Notes under the pieces: model-generated
The model's input: only the letters and a program-made list of their open reading frames with translations
Database searches by the model: none
What the model was told of the DNA's origin: nothing
Part shown: positions 33,864 through 44,570 of the stretch, in pieces
Position numbering within the stretch: position 1 is the first letter of the stretch
How the letters are laid out: every line of letters starts with the position of its first letter
NCBI GenBank assembly: GCA_013530545.1
Contig: SPVA01000085.1
Location: 28,195 to 92,194 of the forward strand
Direction of reading: 5' to 3'
Source of the DNA: Acinetobacter lwoffii
GTDB lineage: Bacteria > Pseudomonadota > Gammaproteobacteria > Pseudomonadales > Moraxellaceae
DNA length: 64,000 nucleotides
Position numbers and translations under genes: made by a program

Positions 33864-35000
33864 ATGAGCTCTTCCGCTACCCTCGATTTAAGCCTGCAAC
33901 TATTACGTCAGCCTTCTGTCACACCGATTGATCATGACTGCCAGAACATCATGGCTGAACGTTTAAAGAAGATTGGTTTCAACATTGAATCCATGCGCTT
34001 TGAAGATGTAGATAATATCTGGGCACGCAAAGGCACAGAAGGTCCGGTCTTCTGTTTTGCTGGCCATACCGATGTCGTGCCAACGGGGAATCTGGATGCC
34101 TGGAACTCAGATCCTTTTTTACCAGAAATCCGTGAAGGCAAACTTTATGGTCGTGGCAGTGCCGACATGAAGACGGCTTTGGCAGCCATGGTAGTTGCAA
34201 CAGAACGTTTTGTTGAAAAATATCCGAATCACAAAGGTTCGATTGCCTACCTGATTACTTCAGATGAAGAAGGTCCATCGATTAACGGCACGGTGAAAGT
34301 GATTGAAACACTGGAAGCGCGTAATGAGAAAATTACCTGGTGTCTGGTCGGTGAACCGTCAAGTACTAATAAACTGGGCGATATTGTCAAAAATGGCCGT
34401 CGTGGTTCATTAAATGCCAACCTTACAGTCAAAGGCAAACAGGGTCATGTGGCTTATCCGCATCTGGCCGTGAATCCGATTCATACCGCTTCTAAAGCCA
34501 TTGCTGAACTGTGCGACACAGTCTGGGATCATGGCAACGAATATTTCCCGGCGACGACCTTCCAGATTTCCAATATCAATTCGGGTACAGGCGCAACCAA
34601 TGTTGTTCCCGGCACCATGAACCTATTGTGCAACTGGCGCTATTCAACTGAAGTGACCGCGGAAGAACTCAAAACACGTACTCTGGAAATTCTGGATCGT
34701 CATGGCGTGGACTATGACATTTCTTGGACTTTATCTGGCTTACCTTTCCTGACGCCAGTCGGTGAACTGGTGAATGCAGCTAAAACTGCGATTCTGAATG
34801 TAACAGGAACTGAAACCGAACTTTCGACTTCGGGCGGCACCTCAGATGGTCGCTTCATTGCCCCTACCGGCGCACAGGTACTGGAACTTGGCGTATTGAA
34901 TGCCACGATTCATCAGATCAATGAACATGTCGATATTGCAGACTTAGAGCCATTGGCTGAAATCTATGAGCAGATTCTCGTGAATTTACTTGCCAATTAA
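33864..35000 (+). CDS. dapE: succinyl-diaminopimelate desuccinylase DapE
   Basis: This 378-residue zinc amidohydrolase cuts N-succinyl-L,L-2,6-diaminopimelate to succinate and L,L-diaminopimelate, a step of lysine and peptidoglycan precursor synthesis. Zinc ligands are visible in [12 protein letters not shown] (His and Asp, about 65-76), [24 protein letters not shown] (catalytic Glu-Glu, about 132-143) and the C-terminal [12 protein letters not shown]. The length matches family norms (about 375-380). It is monocistronic, with its own promoter and terminator. Confidence 0.97.
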   Translation: MSSSATLDLSLQLLRQPSVTPIDHDCQNIMAERLKKIGFNIESMRFEDVDNIWARKGTEGPVFCFAGHTDVVPTGNLDAWNSDPFLPEIREGKLYGRGSADMKTALAAMVVATERFVEKYPNHKGSIAYLITSDEEGPSINGTVKVIETLEARNEKITWCLVGEPSSTNKLGDIVKNGRRGSLNANLTVKGKQGHVAYPHLAVNPIHTASKAIAELCDTVWDHGNEYFPATTFQISNINSGTGATNVVPGTMNLLCNWRYSTEVTAEELKTRTLEILDRHGVDYDISWTLSGLPFLTPVGELVNAAKTAILNVTGTETELSTSGGTSDGRFIAPTGAQVLELGVLNATIHQINEHVDIADLEPLAEIYEQILVNLLAN

Positions 35001-35018
35001 GTAAATTCATAACGCAAT

Positions 35019-35048
35019 AAAAAAGGAACTCCATGGAGTTCCTTTTTT
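35019..35048. terminator. bidirectional intrinsic terminator
   Basis: A perfect palindromic stem (core GGAACTCCATGGAGTTCC) with A6 and T6 flanks lies between convergent dapE and the chemosensory operon end. Confidence 0.93.
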
Positions 35049-35065
35049 ATATTTTATAGCCTGGA

Positions 35066-35524
35066 TTACAGCCCGATTGTAGCCTGAATATTGGTCATAT
35101 TCGGAATATGGAACAGCTGTTCGTTCATGCGCACATATTGAAAGATGGCAGGATCATTCACCGGCTGATCGACATCGACCACTTCGGAAATACGAATCCG
35201 GATGGTTTTCGGCATTTCATTGCACATCAAGGCAAAGCGCTGAGTAATTTCATCCCCCTCAATCACCAGTGCCACCCCATTTTGACGTGACGGATCATTC
35301 ACTGCATAGACCGGTAACTGTGCCTCATGCCATTCTACAGTTTTGACCTGAGTATTGCTATCCAGTGCTGACAGGACAATGTTTTGTGGCAATAACATCG
35401 GATCTTTGCCATGACAATCAATAATATAGGCATCAATAAATCCGGTCGATACCGTAATCAGATGCTGAAGTTCCTGCTGGCTAATCTGATCAGCCATTTT
35501 ATTGCTTGAATTGGTCTGACTCAT
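35066..35524 (-). CDS. CheW-like protein, ChpC type
   Basis: The 152-residue protein has a degenerate CheW domain: LPVYAVNDPSRQNGVALVIE and ITQRFALMCNEMPKTIRIRI resemble the adaptor fold. It starts three bases after chpA ends and is the last gene of the Pil-Chp operon, the place where Pseudomonas has chpC. It probably links additional receptors to the ChpA kinase. Similarity to textbook CheW is low, so the name rests mostly on position plus fold-like pattern. Confidence 0.75.
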   Translation of the reverse strand: MSQTNSSNKMADQISQQELQHLITVSTGFIDAYIIDCHGKDPMLLPQNIVLSALDSNTQVKTVEWHEAQLPVYAVNDPSRQNGVALVIEGDEITQRFALMCNEMPKTIRIRISEVVDVDQPVNDPAIFQYVRMNEQLFHIPNMTNIQATIGL

Positions 35525-35527
35525 ATA

Positions 35528-38500
35528 TTACCTCTGTTTTTCAGCAATCAGTTGCTGGATATTGGCCAACAGTTCCGCTTCCTGGAACGGTTTACCCATA
35601 TAGTGCGTTACGCCCAAGCTGAATGCACGTTCACGATGCTTCTCACCGGTACGTGAGGTAATCATAATAATCGGCAAGTCACGGTGAATATCATGGTGAC
35701 GAACCAGATTGGTCACTTCGAAACCGTCCATGCGCGGCATTTCGATATCCAGCAACATCAGATCCGGTCTGACGTTTTCAAGCTGCTCGATCGCATCTAC
35801 GCCATCTTTGGCAGTGACAATATCATAGCCTTGACGTTCAAGCAGACGCGACGTCACTTTACGTACAGTCACCGAGTCATCGACAATCATCACCAGACGA
35901 CGTGCATTTGAATTACGCGAACCATCACGCTGATCATTCAGCTGTTTGACACGCTGTGTCGCCTGAATCTGGCGGGCAACATTCTGTCCATCGAGAATCA
36001 GACAGACCTGACCATCACCCAGAATCGTGGCACCGGCCACTACCCCGACGTTGGCAAACTGCTGTCCAATCGGTTTTACTACAATCTGCGCTCGTGAACC
36101 GACCAACTGATCGACCAGCAAGGCAATGGTTTGACCACTATTACCTTTAATCAACAGCACCGGCAATGAATGACCAACATTATTCAGACGTGGAATCGGC
36201 TGGTTGCCAACAAACTCAGACAGATAACGCAGCTTATAGTTTGCGCCATCGATCTTGAAATAGTCATCTTTACTGTTGAAATAGCTTTCCAATGTGGTCG
36301 GTGCAATACGCACAATTCGGTCAATCTGCGCCAGAGAAATCGCATATTGCTGATCGCCCACTTTCACCATCAAGGCATCGCTGACCGCTACGGTCGTCGG
36401 TACGCGAATCGTAAAGACCGTACCCTTGCCCAGTTCCGAGCTCACTGACACATGGCCGCCCAGTGATTTGATCTCGCTTTGTACCACATCCAGACCGACA
36501 CCACGACCAGAAATCTGGGTCACTGCTTTCGCGGTACTGAAACCAGGATGGAAGATAAATTGCAGGATTTCTTCCTGATCAATGACTTGATCCGCTTTGA
36601 TTAGATCCAGACTCAGCGCTTTTTCACGAATCTTCTCTGCATCAATCCCCTTACCATCATCACTAAAGGATACAATTACATCGGTTCCCTGGCGGCTGAT
36701 GTTCAAGACAATCGAACCCACTTCCGGCTTGTTCAGTGCGATACGATCTGCCGTATCTTCCAGGCCATGGTCAATCGCATTACGCAGCATATGCTCAAAT
36801 GGTGTGACCAGACGCTCGAGAATATTACGATCCAGTTCACCTTCGGTATTCTGTACGATCAGTTCTGCAGGACGGTTCAAGGTGGTCGAGGTTTGACGCA
36901 CAATACGCTGTAAACGCGGCAACATCCGGTCAAACGGAACCAGACGGGTACGCATCAGACTTTCCTGAATCTCGGCCTGAATACGGGATTGTTGCAATAA
37001 CAGTCCTTCAGTTTCGCGAATCTTGTCGGCCAGCGTACTCTTGAAGTCGACCAAATCCGATGCTGATTCTGCAAGTGACTTGGACAGCTGGTTGAGCGAC
37101 GAATATTGGTCCATTTCCAGCGGGTCAAAGTCGGCATAGCGCGAGTTCTCTGAACCATGTTTGGCAATAATCTGTGATTCCAGCTCGCCTTCCATTCGAC
37201 GTAACTGATCAGCAAGACGTTTGATCGCCAATTCCATCTCGTTCAGGGTATTGCCTAGCTGACCCAGGTCCATCTCGATACGCGAACGGTTAATCGAGTT
37301 CTCACCGGACAGGTCAATCATCTTCTCGACCAGATCAGCAGAGATACGGATCATCTCGTTATTACTATCGCTGGTACCGCTATTCGCCCATTCACCCATC
37401 ATCTGTGGCGGTTCAGTACCATCACCTTCAACAAAGCCGAAGTCGGTGCTGACTACAAGATTATCTGTTTTCGCCAGACGCTCAGGCAATTGCGCAGTAA
37501 CGTCCACATAAGCAATCTTTTTCAGACTGCTGTGAAGCGGCTCAAAGCCGCTATAGTCGCGCTGGAAAATCGCCTGTCTTAACCAGACCAGCGTTTTCTG
37601 CAATAAGCCGTCATAGGCATTCGAGTTAAATTGATAGACCGCAAACTGTTCGAAAGTCGTTTCCAGCTCATAGGCAATACTGGCCACTTCTTCAACATCA
37701 ATCATACGTGCGCCACCCTTGATACTATGGGCGGCACGCTGTAATTGCAGCAATAAACTACGGTCACTACGCTGATCAAACCATTGATTGAGGAGCTTCT
37801 CGGCATTCGCCAGAATCTCTTCGGATTCTTCGAGGAAAGATTCTTCAACAATCGATTTCAGCTCGTCTTCTTCAGAACGTTCTACTGGTGTGTCTTCAAT
37901 AGGCTTAGGAGATTCCAAGATTTCCAGTAATTCTTCAGCTTCAGCCAGATCAGTCGCAGGCTGTTGAGTCGCTGTGGATTCTTCAAGTTGCGGCTCAGAA
38001 ATTGATGTCGCTTCGACCTCTGCAACTTCAACTACAGCGCCCGTACTTTCAACAGCAGCAACAGCTTGCCCAGAAACCAGCGCCTGAATATTTTGCAAAA
38101 TCGCAATCGCTTCTGGTGCAGGATAATCAATACCGTCTTCCCGAATCGATTGAATACGATCGGAAATGTTGTCCTGTACTAGGCGAATAATTTGGATTAA
38201 AGCAGGTGTCACGGCAATTTGCTGACGGATCACACGCTCATAAATACTTTCCAGTTCATGCGCAATCAAACCGATATGCGAAGCTGCAATCATGTTTGCA
38301 CCACCTTTTAAGGTATGCAAATGACGCATCAGATTGTTCAGTGAAGTCGTATCATCCTGTTTTTTGCTCCAGGTATTCAGATCTTCATCAATGCCTGCGA
38401 GCAATTCATCCGCTTCTTCCAGGAAGATACTTAATAATTCTTCATCAAAATCACGGTTGGTTTCAGTACTTTGCTGCTGCTGACGATCTGCAGCGATGCG

Positions 38501-39979
38501 TTGACTCAAACCAGCAAAATCGACACTGCCAGGCGCGACAGTTTCAGCCACTTGTGTGGCCTCTGAGCTTAGCTCAATATTCTGATTACTAATATCTTCA
38601 GCAAATATCTCGAGATCCTGCTGCACAAATGCAGACAGTTCACTGAGTATTTTTTGAATCTCATCATTCAGAATGACGCGCTGTCCTGCGGCCAGGGTAT
38701 CAAATAAATGAATAAATTCCTGGTGTGCCTGTGCGAACAGCTCATAAGCATAATCACTGTTTAGCAGCACTGGCTTTTCAAGTAGCGCATCATAAGCCGA
38801 TTTCAGATCGGCAGTGAATTCATGAATTCCTTGGGCTGCCCGGCTTTCTGTATGTGCCAGCAATTCTGCAGCCTGCTGGCTGAGTGCCTGAATATATTCC
38901 GGATAATCGACTTGGGCACGTTTATCAAATTCAAACTCGGCATCCAATAACAGATCAATATCCAACTCAACCAGTTTGGACACCAAGCCTTGCGTCTGAA
39001 TGCTATTGGTTTCAATAACTGCAAAGCCATAATTATTCCAGACACGCTCAAAGGTGGCATATACCGCATCCAGTTTTGCAGTATTGCCCTGACGTAGCAA
39101 ATGCAGATAGTCACTGACAAACTCAGCATACTGAATCAGTAAAGCGGTTTCTTTTGAGGTTGAGACAATTTCATCTTGTAGCAAGGTTTTGAACAGATGC
39201 TCTACTTTAGAGCTGGCCTCAAAAATCTGGTCAATCTGCGCCATCGATGAACTGCCGCGCAAGGTATGAATCGCACGAATCAGCGCATTATAATCTTGTG
39301 ATTTTTCATCTTCAGTGCGAAGGAAGGTGGCAATCGTTTCCAGATGTTCTTCTGCTTCTTCAATAAAGATCGCTACAGTTTCTTCGATATCACTGCGAAC
39401 CGGTACTTCTACTGGCGCTATTGTTAGCTCAACTTCACTTGGCTCATTGTCTGCAAGCTCAAGACCTGTCATCTGACCTTCAGCGGTCAAATGATCTGCC
39501 AATGCCAGTAATTCTTCCAATGCAGGTTCAGGCGAAATTTGTTGTTGTAATTGTTGTCCCAACAGCACCATTGGACGCAGATCGAGATCCAATTGCTGTA
39601 CATGTTTGAATTTTGGATATAAAGCATATTGATAGACATTCAGTACCGCTTGGGCAAATTTTTGCACCGTCGGTGTTAGCTGAATCGAACCGGACAAAAC
39701 CCGGTTTAAGGTATCTTCAACCGCCCAGGCCATTTCCCCTGCCGATTTTGCCCCGACCATGCGGCCTGAACCTTTCAGGGTGTGAAAATGGCGGCGAATG
39801 GTCTTCAGATTTTCTTGATGATCTGGATTGCTCAACCATTCTGGAAATAAAGCATTTAACTCAACGAAGATCTCTTCGATTTCCTCAACAAAAATTTCAA
39901 GAATTTCTGCATCTTGGTCAAGATAACTATCTTCAGGAAGCGTTGTCGTTTCAACTAAATTTTTTAATATTTCTTTCAT
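35528..39979 (-). CDS. chpA: ChpA hybrid histidine kinase of the Pil-Chp system
   Basis: This 1483-residue CheA-like kinase controls type IV pilus twitching. Four HPt motifs are visible: HFHTLKGSG (about 64), IHTLRGSSS (about 239), HLHTLKGGAN (about 552) and AAHSIKGGAR (about 750). Then come the dimerisation region, the ATPase (LVTPFEHMLRNAIDHGLED at about 1060; DDGKGID; GRGVGLDVV), a CheW domain (about 1210-1340) and a C-terminal receiver (VMIVDDS; phospho-Asp in LLLDIEMPRMDG, about 1408). Pseudomonas ChpA is about 2470 residues with eight phosphotransfer domains, so this form is much shorter, as expected for Acinetobacter. It follows pilJ after a 167-base gap. Confidence 0.95.
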   Translation of the reverse strand: MKEILKNLVETTTLPEDSYLDQDAEILEIFVEEIEEIFVELNALFPEWLSNPDHQENLKTIRRHFHTLKGSGRMVGAKSAGEMAWAVEDTLNRVLSGSIQLTPTVQKFAQAVLNVYQYALYPKFKHVQQLDLDLRPMVLLGQQLQQQISPEPALEELLALADHLTAEGQMTGLELADNEPSEVELTIAPVEVPVRSDIEETVAIFIEEAEEHLETIATFLRTEDEKSQDYNALIRAIHTLRGSSSMAQIDQIFEASSKVEHLFKTLLQDEIVSTSKETALLIQYAEFVSDYLHLLRQGNTAKLDAVYATFERVWNNYGFAVIETNSIQTQGLVSKLVELDIDLLLDAEFEFDKRAQVDYPEYIQALSQQAAELLAHTESRAAQGIHEFTADLKSAYDALLEKPVLLNSDYAYELFAQAHQEFIHLFDTLAAGQRVILNDEIQKILSELSAFVQQDLEIFAEDISNQNIELSSEATQVAETVAPGSVDFAGLSQRIAADRQQQQSTETNRDFDEELLSIFLEEADELLAGIDEDLNTWSKKQDDTTSLNNLMRHLHTLKGGANMIAASHIGLIAHELESIYERVIRQQIAVTPALIQIIRLVQDNISDRIQSIREDGIDYPAPEAIAILQNIQALVSGQAVAAVESTGAVVEVAEVEATSISEPQLEESTATQQPATDLAEAEELLEILESPKPIEDTPVERSEEDELKSIVEESFLEESEEILANAEKLLNQWFDQRSDRSLLLQLQRAAHSIKGGARMIDVEEVASIAYELETTFEQFAVYQFNSNAYDGLLQKTLVWLRQAIFQRDYSGFEPLHSSLKKIAYVDVTAQLPERLAKTDNLVVSTDFGFVEGDGTEPPQMMGEWANSGTSDSNNEMIRISADLVEKMIDLSGENSINRSRIEMDLGQLGNTLNEMELAIKRLADQLRRMEGELESQIIAKHGSENSRYADFDPLEMDQYSSLNQLSKSLAESASDLVDFKSTLADKIRETEGLLLQQSRIQAEIQESLMRTRLVPFDRMLPRLQRIVRQTSTTLNRPAELIVQNTEGELDRNILERLVTPFEHMLRNAIDHGLEDTADRIALNKPEVGSIVLNISRQGTDVIVSFSDDGKGIDAEKIREKALSLDLIKADQVIDQEEILQFIFHPGFSTAKAVTQISGRGVGLDVVQSEIKSLGGHVSVSSELGKGTVFTIRVPTTVAVSDALMVKVGDQQYAISLAQIDRIVRIAPTTLESYFNSKDDYFKIDGANYKLRYLSEFVGNQPIPRLNNVGHSLPVLLIKGNSGQTIALLVDQLVGSRAQIVVKPIGQQFANVGVVAGATILGDGQVCLILDGQNVARQIQATQRVKQLNDQRDGSRNSNARRLVMIVDDSVTVRKVTSRLLERQGYDIVTAKDGVDAIEQLENVRPDLMLLDIEMPRMDGFEVTNLVRHHDIHRDLPIIMITSRTGEKHRERAFSLGVTHYMGKPFQEAELLANIQQLIAEKQR

Positions 39980-40100
39980 AGCTCATGCTTCTTACGTTAT
40001 GCCGCCAAGAAGGGCGCTCAAACTTAATTGTGACCGTCACGCGATACCTAACGTATGAAGTTAAGTACATCTTGTCGAGGCTTTATCTGTATTTTCTGAA

Positions 40101-40126
40101 TGTGTCTCAACCGCGGTCAAGACACA
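40101..40126. repeat. 26-bp near-palindrome between pilJ and chpA
   Basis: The outer arms TGTGTCT and AGACACA and the inner ACCGCGGT are symmetric around one centre; two base pairs between them do not match. It lies in the 167-base pilJ-chpA gap, 45 bases past the pilJ stop. No T run follows. It could trim pilJ message ends, act as an operator or attenuate chpA. Confidence 0.55.
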
Positions 40127-40146
40127 TTTCCCCATCATGTCTGACT

Positions 40147-42219
40147 TTATTCTGGTAGTTTAAAGTCAGATACAGATTCACGTAATGCATCGGCCATGTT
40201 TGCCAGTTCAGATACTGAACGTGCTGTATCGAAGGTTGCACTGGTGGTTTGCGAGGTAATTTCCTGTACGACATTCATCGTGGTCGCAATATGACCTGCA
40301 GATGCTGACTGCAGTTTCGCAGCATCAGAAATGTTCGCAATCAGTTTCGCAAGGTTGTTCGATACTGTTTGAATCTCATCTAGTGCTACACCGGCATCTT
40401 TAGACAAGTTCGCACCACGTACAACTTCCGATGTAGTTTGTTCCATCGAAATAACGGCTTCGTTCGTATCCGTTTGAATGGTTTTTACCAGGCCTTCAAT
40501 CTGCTTCGTTGCAGAAGCTGAACGTTCCGCAAGACGCTGTACTTCATCGGCTACGACCGCGAAACCACGACCTGCTTCACCGGCCATCGATGCCTGAATT
40601 GCTGCGTTTAATGCCAGGATGTTCGTCTGGTCAGCAATATCGTTAATCAAGGCTACGATGTTACCAATTTCCTGAGAAGATTCACCCAAACGTTTAATAC
40701 GTTTTGAAGTTTCCTGAATCTGTTCACGAATCGTGTCCATACCCTCAATCGAGCGATGTACGACATCCGCACCGTTTGCAGCAATTTGTACTGAACGCTC
40801 TGCTACCACCGCTGATTCATCGGCGTTGGCAGATACCTGGTCAATCGACAGTGCCATTTCGTTAATCGCTGCAGAAGCACCAGCAATTTCTTGTGCCTGA
40901 TGCTCAGATGCTTCAGCTAACTGGTTGGTAATGCTTTGTGTAGTTGCAGTATATTGCGCAACTTCTTGTGAAGTTTCAGTAATACGCGATACCAGGTCAC
41001 GTAACTGGTCAATCGCAAAGTTAATCGAGTCGGCAATTGCACCAGTAAAGTCTTCAGATACTGTTGCATATGAACGCAAGTCACCGTCTGCAAGATCGGC
41101 GATCTCATCCAGTAAACGTAAAATCGCATTCTGGTTACGGTCATATTCTTCTTGTAAACGGCCTACACGCTGCTTATCCGACAAGCCACGCAGAGAAAGT
41201 AACTTGAATACACACAGCAAGAAACCGACTAATAATGCGATCAGAAGGACTGCCGGAACAACCGTTTTAAGACCTGAGTTACCCGATAATTTATTCAGGT
41301 TGTCCAAAAGCACATCAGATTGAGAAAAAATAGATGCGGCTGCCTGACGAACTTTTACGATCTGTGTAGAGTTTTTCAGAATAATCGCTGATGCAGATTC
41401 CAGTACGTCATCATATTCAGCCTTGATGCCTTCCAGAGATTCACGCAGGGTTGGATCAGCAATACGCTGTACACCCAGTTCAGCAGAACCATTTAACTGT
41501 GCATTCAGATAAGAACCAAAAGTTTCGGTATCGGCACTGAAGTCATCCGCAGATTCACGTGAACCATCATTACCTGTCAGTACCAAACTGATTGAACGTA
41601 AGATACGTTCTGCAATGAATACCTGGTTTTTGGCAATAACCACCTGGTTCGATGGCATATCTTGACGTGCCATCTGGTCGACCATCAAGTTATATTCCGC
41701 CTGAATCCCCGGAATCGCTTCACCAATCGCGATGTTGGTGTCGTATAACTGGTTAATAATCTTTTGTTGCGAGGTAATCAGATCAATACTGCTGGATACT
41801 TCTGTCCACTGTTTATCAACAGCTTGCAAAGCATCATTGTTAGAGTGAATACTTTTAACTGTCTCAAGGTTTTCAGCAAAAGCTTTTTGCGAATCAGTCA
41901 GGTTCTTCATGGCCTCAGGCGTACCCGAAGCTGTCGCTTCAGTCGCTTGGCGCGAAATCGTTTGCGAGAGGAGACGCAAATCACCCAGACTTTGAGTGAG
42001 TTCATTGGTACGTGGAACACTATAAAAAAGATACAATAAAGTGATCAGTGCGGCTAAAAGACAGCCTACTGCTCCATAGATCAGCGGTTTTGATTTCTCA
42101 CTATCACCGAAGACACGTGATAACTGATCTACTTGCGTTTGAATCTTAGCTAAAAAAGCATTACCGCCCTTGCGGCCAGTGCTCTCACCTGTATTTTTCT
42201 TTTTAAGTTTAAAGCCCAT
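40147..42219 (-). CDS. pilJ: PilJ methyl-accepting chemotaxis protein
   Basis: This 690-residue receptor of the Pil-Chp array has TM1 at about 46-68 ([20 protein letters not shown]), a periplasmic helical sensor with PilJ-type modules (about 70-320) and TM2 at about 322-345 ([20 protein letters not shown]). The cytoplasmic signalling hairpin has a tip block of [20 protein letters not shown] and [20 protein letters not shown] (about 520-555). In Pseudomonas PilJ senses surface contact through pilin. Here it lies 46 bases after pilI and 167 before chpA. Confidence 0.95.
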   Translation of the reverse strand: MGFKLKKKNTGESTGRKGGNAFLAKIQTQVDQLSRVFGDSEKSKPLIYGAVGCLLAALITLLYLFYSVPRTNELTQSLGDLRLLSQTISRQATEATASGTPEAMKNLTDSQKAFAENLETVKSIHSNNDALQAVDKQWTEVSSSIDLITSQQKIINQLYDTNIAIGEAIPGIQAEYNLMVDQMARQDMPSNQVVIAKNQVFIAERILRSISLVLTGNDGSRESADDFSADTETFGSYLNAQLNGSAELGVQRIADPTLRESLEGIKAEYDDVLESASAIILKNSTQIVKVRQAAASIFSQSDVLLDNLNKLSGNSGLKTVVPAVLLIALLVGFLLCVFKLLSLRGLSDKQRVGRLQEEYDRNQNAILRLLDEIADLADGDLRSYATVSEDFTGAIADSINFAIDQLRDLVSRITETSQEVAQYTATTQSITNQLAEASEHQAQEIAGASAAINEMALSIDQVSANADESAVVAERSVQIAANGADVVHRSIEGMDTIREQIQETSKRIKRLGESSQEIGNIVALINDIADQTNILALNAAIQASMAGEAGRGFAVVADEVQRLAERSASATKQIEGLVKTIQTDTNEAVISMEQTTSEVVRGANLSKDAGVALDEIQTVSNNLAKLIANISDAAKLQSASAGHIATTMNVVQEITSQTTSATFDTARSVSELANMADALRESVSDFKLPE

Positions 42220-42265
42220 GCAGCCTCTCCCCGGTTGACGCCTTGCTTACTTTCGAGCGCGACAT

Positions 42266-42802
42266 TTAATTTATAAATTTTATAGATGCGTTCATAAATT
42301 TTGGATTTTGCAACAGACGACTGAATAAAAACACATGCCACTGCTGGTTGTGCTGATGGAAAAACCCCTGACAATATTCTTGTAAGTTTTTATCCAATTC
42401 AGATTTCTTCGAAAAGAAACTTTTCTTATTGAAATGTTGTATACCCAAAACTTGATCTACGACCAAACCTACATACTGGTCATTATGGTTGATGCATAAT
42501 ACTTTTTGAGTGGGTGAAAATTGACTGCTCTGCCCTGATACGTACTGCGTCAGATCAGAAACCGATAAAAGTCTTCCCCGGATATTCGCCAGACCCAACA
42601 CCCATGCTTGCGTCTTGGGTACTGGCGTATATTTTGGGGGATAAATCACTTCTGATACTTCCCCCAGCGGGGCAACAAAATATTGCCCCATCATCTCAAA
42701 AGCAATGCCCGACCATCGGTTAACTTCATTGCCATTGGAAACGTAGTTTTTATTCCCCCGTTTCGCAATGCGAAGCAATTCGATAAATCCATTTGCTGCC
42801 AT
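42266..42802 (-). CDS. pilI: PilI CheW-type adaptor
   Basis: The 178-residue CheW-domain protein couples PilJ to the ChpA kinase. The adaptor core is visible as QYFVAPLGEVSEVIYPPKYT, VLGLANIRGRLLSVSDLTQY and NDQYVGLVVDQVLGIQHFNK. It begins five bases after the pilH stop, so it is translated from the same message. A basic C-terminal tail ends the protein. Confidence 0.92.
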   Translation of the reverse strand: MAANGFIELLRIAKRGNKNYVSNGNEVNRWSGIAFEMMGQYFVAPLGEVSEVIYPPKYTPVPKTQAWVLGLANIRGRLLSVSDLTQYVSGQSSQFSPTQKVLCINHNDQYVGLVVDQVLGIQHFNKKSFFSKKSELDKNLQEYCQGFFHQHNQQWHVFLFSRLLQNPKFMNASIKFIN

Positions 42803-42807
42803 AGAGC

Positions 42808-43176
42808 TTATCCTGCATTGAGGTGCTGCTTAATTACATCTATTAATTGTTTTTCATCGACTGGTTTTGTTAGATAATCCGCTGCGCCTTGACGCTTGCC
42901 CCACACACGGTCAGTGGCCTGATCCTTGGTACTGACAATCACGATTGGAATGTGTTTGGTCGTTGCACCACGTGCAATCTGGCGGGTCGCCTGAAAACCA
43001 TTCACGCCCGGCATAACCACATCCATCAGGACCAGATCCGGCAATTCTGCCTGTGCCATGGTGACGCCATCTGCGCCATTGGCTGCTTCAATCACCTCAA
43101 AGCCATGTTTAGAAAGAATCTCTCTAAAGCGAAAAGTTTCTGTCGGTGAGTCATCCACAATTAGGATACGTGCCAT
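42808..43176 (-). CDS. pilH: PilH response regulator
   Basis: This is a 122-residue stand-alone receiver. The acidic pocket is in ILIVDDSPTE (Asp 7-8), the phospho-acceptor aspartate in LVLMDVVMPGVNGF (about 52), the conserved Thr/Ser in IVIVSTKDQA and the lysine in YLTKPVDEKQ. In the Pseudomonas system PilH works with PilG to set the balance between pilus extension and retraction and as a phosphate sink. It lies 25 bases after pilG. Confidence 0.95.
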   Translation of the reverse strand: MARILIVDDSPTETFRFREILSKHGFEVIEAANGADGVTMAQAELPDLVLMDVVMPGVNGFQATRQIARGATTKHIPIVIVSTKDQATDRVWGKRQGAADYLTKPVDEKQLIDVIKQHLNAG

Positions 43177-43201
43177 GCCAATTCCCCAAAAAAATCAAAT
43201 A

Positions 43202-43585
43202 TTAAGCACTAATATGGTTACGGATTGCATTTAGCAATTCATCTTTACTAAAAGGTTTAGTCAGGTATTCATCTGAACCCACGACACGACCTTTGGCCTG
43301 ATCAAATAAGCCATCTTTACTTGATAGCATAATCACAGGAATATTCTGGTAATTCTGAGAGTTTTTGATTAAGGCGCAGGTTTGGTAACCATCCAGGCGC
43401 GGCATCATAATATCTACAAAAACGATATCTGGATTTGCTTCGGCAATTTTTGACAAAGCCTCAAAACCGTCTACTGCAGTAATGACCTCATAACCTTCGC
43501 GTTGAAGAAGAGTTTCCGCAGTACGACGAATGGTCTTTGAGTCATCAATAACCATAATTTTTAGATTTTGGAATTTATCGTCCAT
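43202..43585 (-). CDS. pilG: PilG response regulator
   Basis: This receiver of 127 residues starts MDDKFQNLKIMVIDDSKTIR. The frame is open to an ATG at 43603, but the PilG family N-terminus begins at 43585. Key parts are IDDSKTIRRTAETLL, IVFVDIMMPRLDGYQTCALI (phospho-Asp about 59), PVIMLSSKDGLFDQAKGRVV and YLTKPFSKDEL. All are very close to the Pseudomonas protein. PilG promotes pilus extension through adenylate cyclase/PilB. It is the first gene of the operon pilG-H-I-J-chpA-cheW. Confidence 0.95.
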   Translation of the reverse strand: MDDKFQNLKIMVIDDSKTIRRTAETLLQREGYEVITAVDGFEALSKIAEANPDIVFVDIMMPRLDGYQTCALIKNSQNYQNIPVIMLSSKDGLFDQAKGRVVGSDEYLTKPFSKDELLNAIRNHISA

Positions 43586-43868
43586 TTGTTTAACCCTTCC
43601 CATTTTAGAAACTATATGCCATAAGGCTCATAGGATTATTTTATTACGATCGATAAACATTTTTAACATAAAGTCACTTGTATTATCAATGAACATTTTC
43701 TACACAAGTAGACAAAATCATTTATTTTTAATAACAGCTTCACATTTTCTTATCATTATTGGTTTTTTTTTGACTAACGGTAGTTTTTTATTGATAAATT
43801 TAAGTCTAATATAACAAGATTATTACTTTAAAATAAGTAATTTAGTCAACTTTAAATTCGGGGAGCCA

Positions 43869-44519
43869 ATGATGAGTCAGTTTTTAAGAAAACTTGCTGT
43901 CATTGATAAAAATAAAATGACTGGTCAATTCATTGTTGTTGTGCTGCTACTGTTACAGGTGAGCTTAACGTGTGCGAGTAGTAACCAACTCCCGCAAAAA
44001 GCCACTTGGTATCGTTATTATGACAGCAAGGGTGTGGCCAATATCAGTACTAATGTCACGCCAAATCATATCCGTTATGGCTATGAAGCACTTGACCAGA
44101 ATATGCAGGTGATTAAGCGTGCCCGTCCTTATAATGCCGAAGCGGATATCAGGCAAGCGCCACAACGTGCCCAACAGGCGCAGCGAATTGCCGAAGATCA
44201 TAAACTCAAGCGTGCTTATAACAATAGCCAGACCGCTTTACAGAAAAAGAATGACAGCCTGGTCCAGTTAAAAAAACAGATTGATTTTCAGCAAGAACAA
44301 ATGAAGCAACTGCAAAAAGATCGGGTCATGTTTGTGCGTCAGGAACGTGAATATTTACGTAAAGGTAAAACCCCACCGGCACACCTGAAAACAACATTAG
44401 ACAATAACCAGAAAAATCTCGCTTCCCAGAAAGAAAATATTCAATCTTTACAAAGTCGCTATCGAAATCTGGAAGCAGAATACGACAAAATTATCGCCCG
44501 TTTAAAAGCACTTGAATAA
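43869..44519 (+). CDS. exported DUF4124/coiled-coil protein
   Basis: The 216-residue protein has an N-terminal hydrophobic segment (about 18-37, FIVVVLLLLQVSLTCASS) acting as signal or anchor. A DUF4124-like module (about 45-75, ATWYRYYDSKGVANISTNV) follows, then a long coiled coil (about 100-216) full of Gln, Lys and Glu. The GGGGAG just upstream suits the second of two tandem ATG codons (43872). It diverges from pilG and lies 51 bases before the RND adaptor gene on the same strand. Function unknown; probably periplasmic. Confidence 0.75.
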   Translation: MMSQFLRKLAVIDKNKMTGQFIVVVLLLLQVSLTCASSNQLPQKATWYRYYDSKGVANISTNVTPNHIRYGYEALDQNMQVIKRARPYNAEADIRQAPQRAQQAQRIAEDHKLKRAYNNSQTALQKKNDSLVQLKKQIDFQQEQMKQLQKDRVMFVRQEREYLRKGKTPPAHLKTTLDNNQKNLASQKENIQSLQSRYRNLEAEYDKIIARLKALE

Positions 44520-44570
44520 ATACAAATAGCTAGCCGTGGTTTTGATCCATAGCCAGCTAAAAGGACTCAT

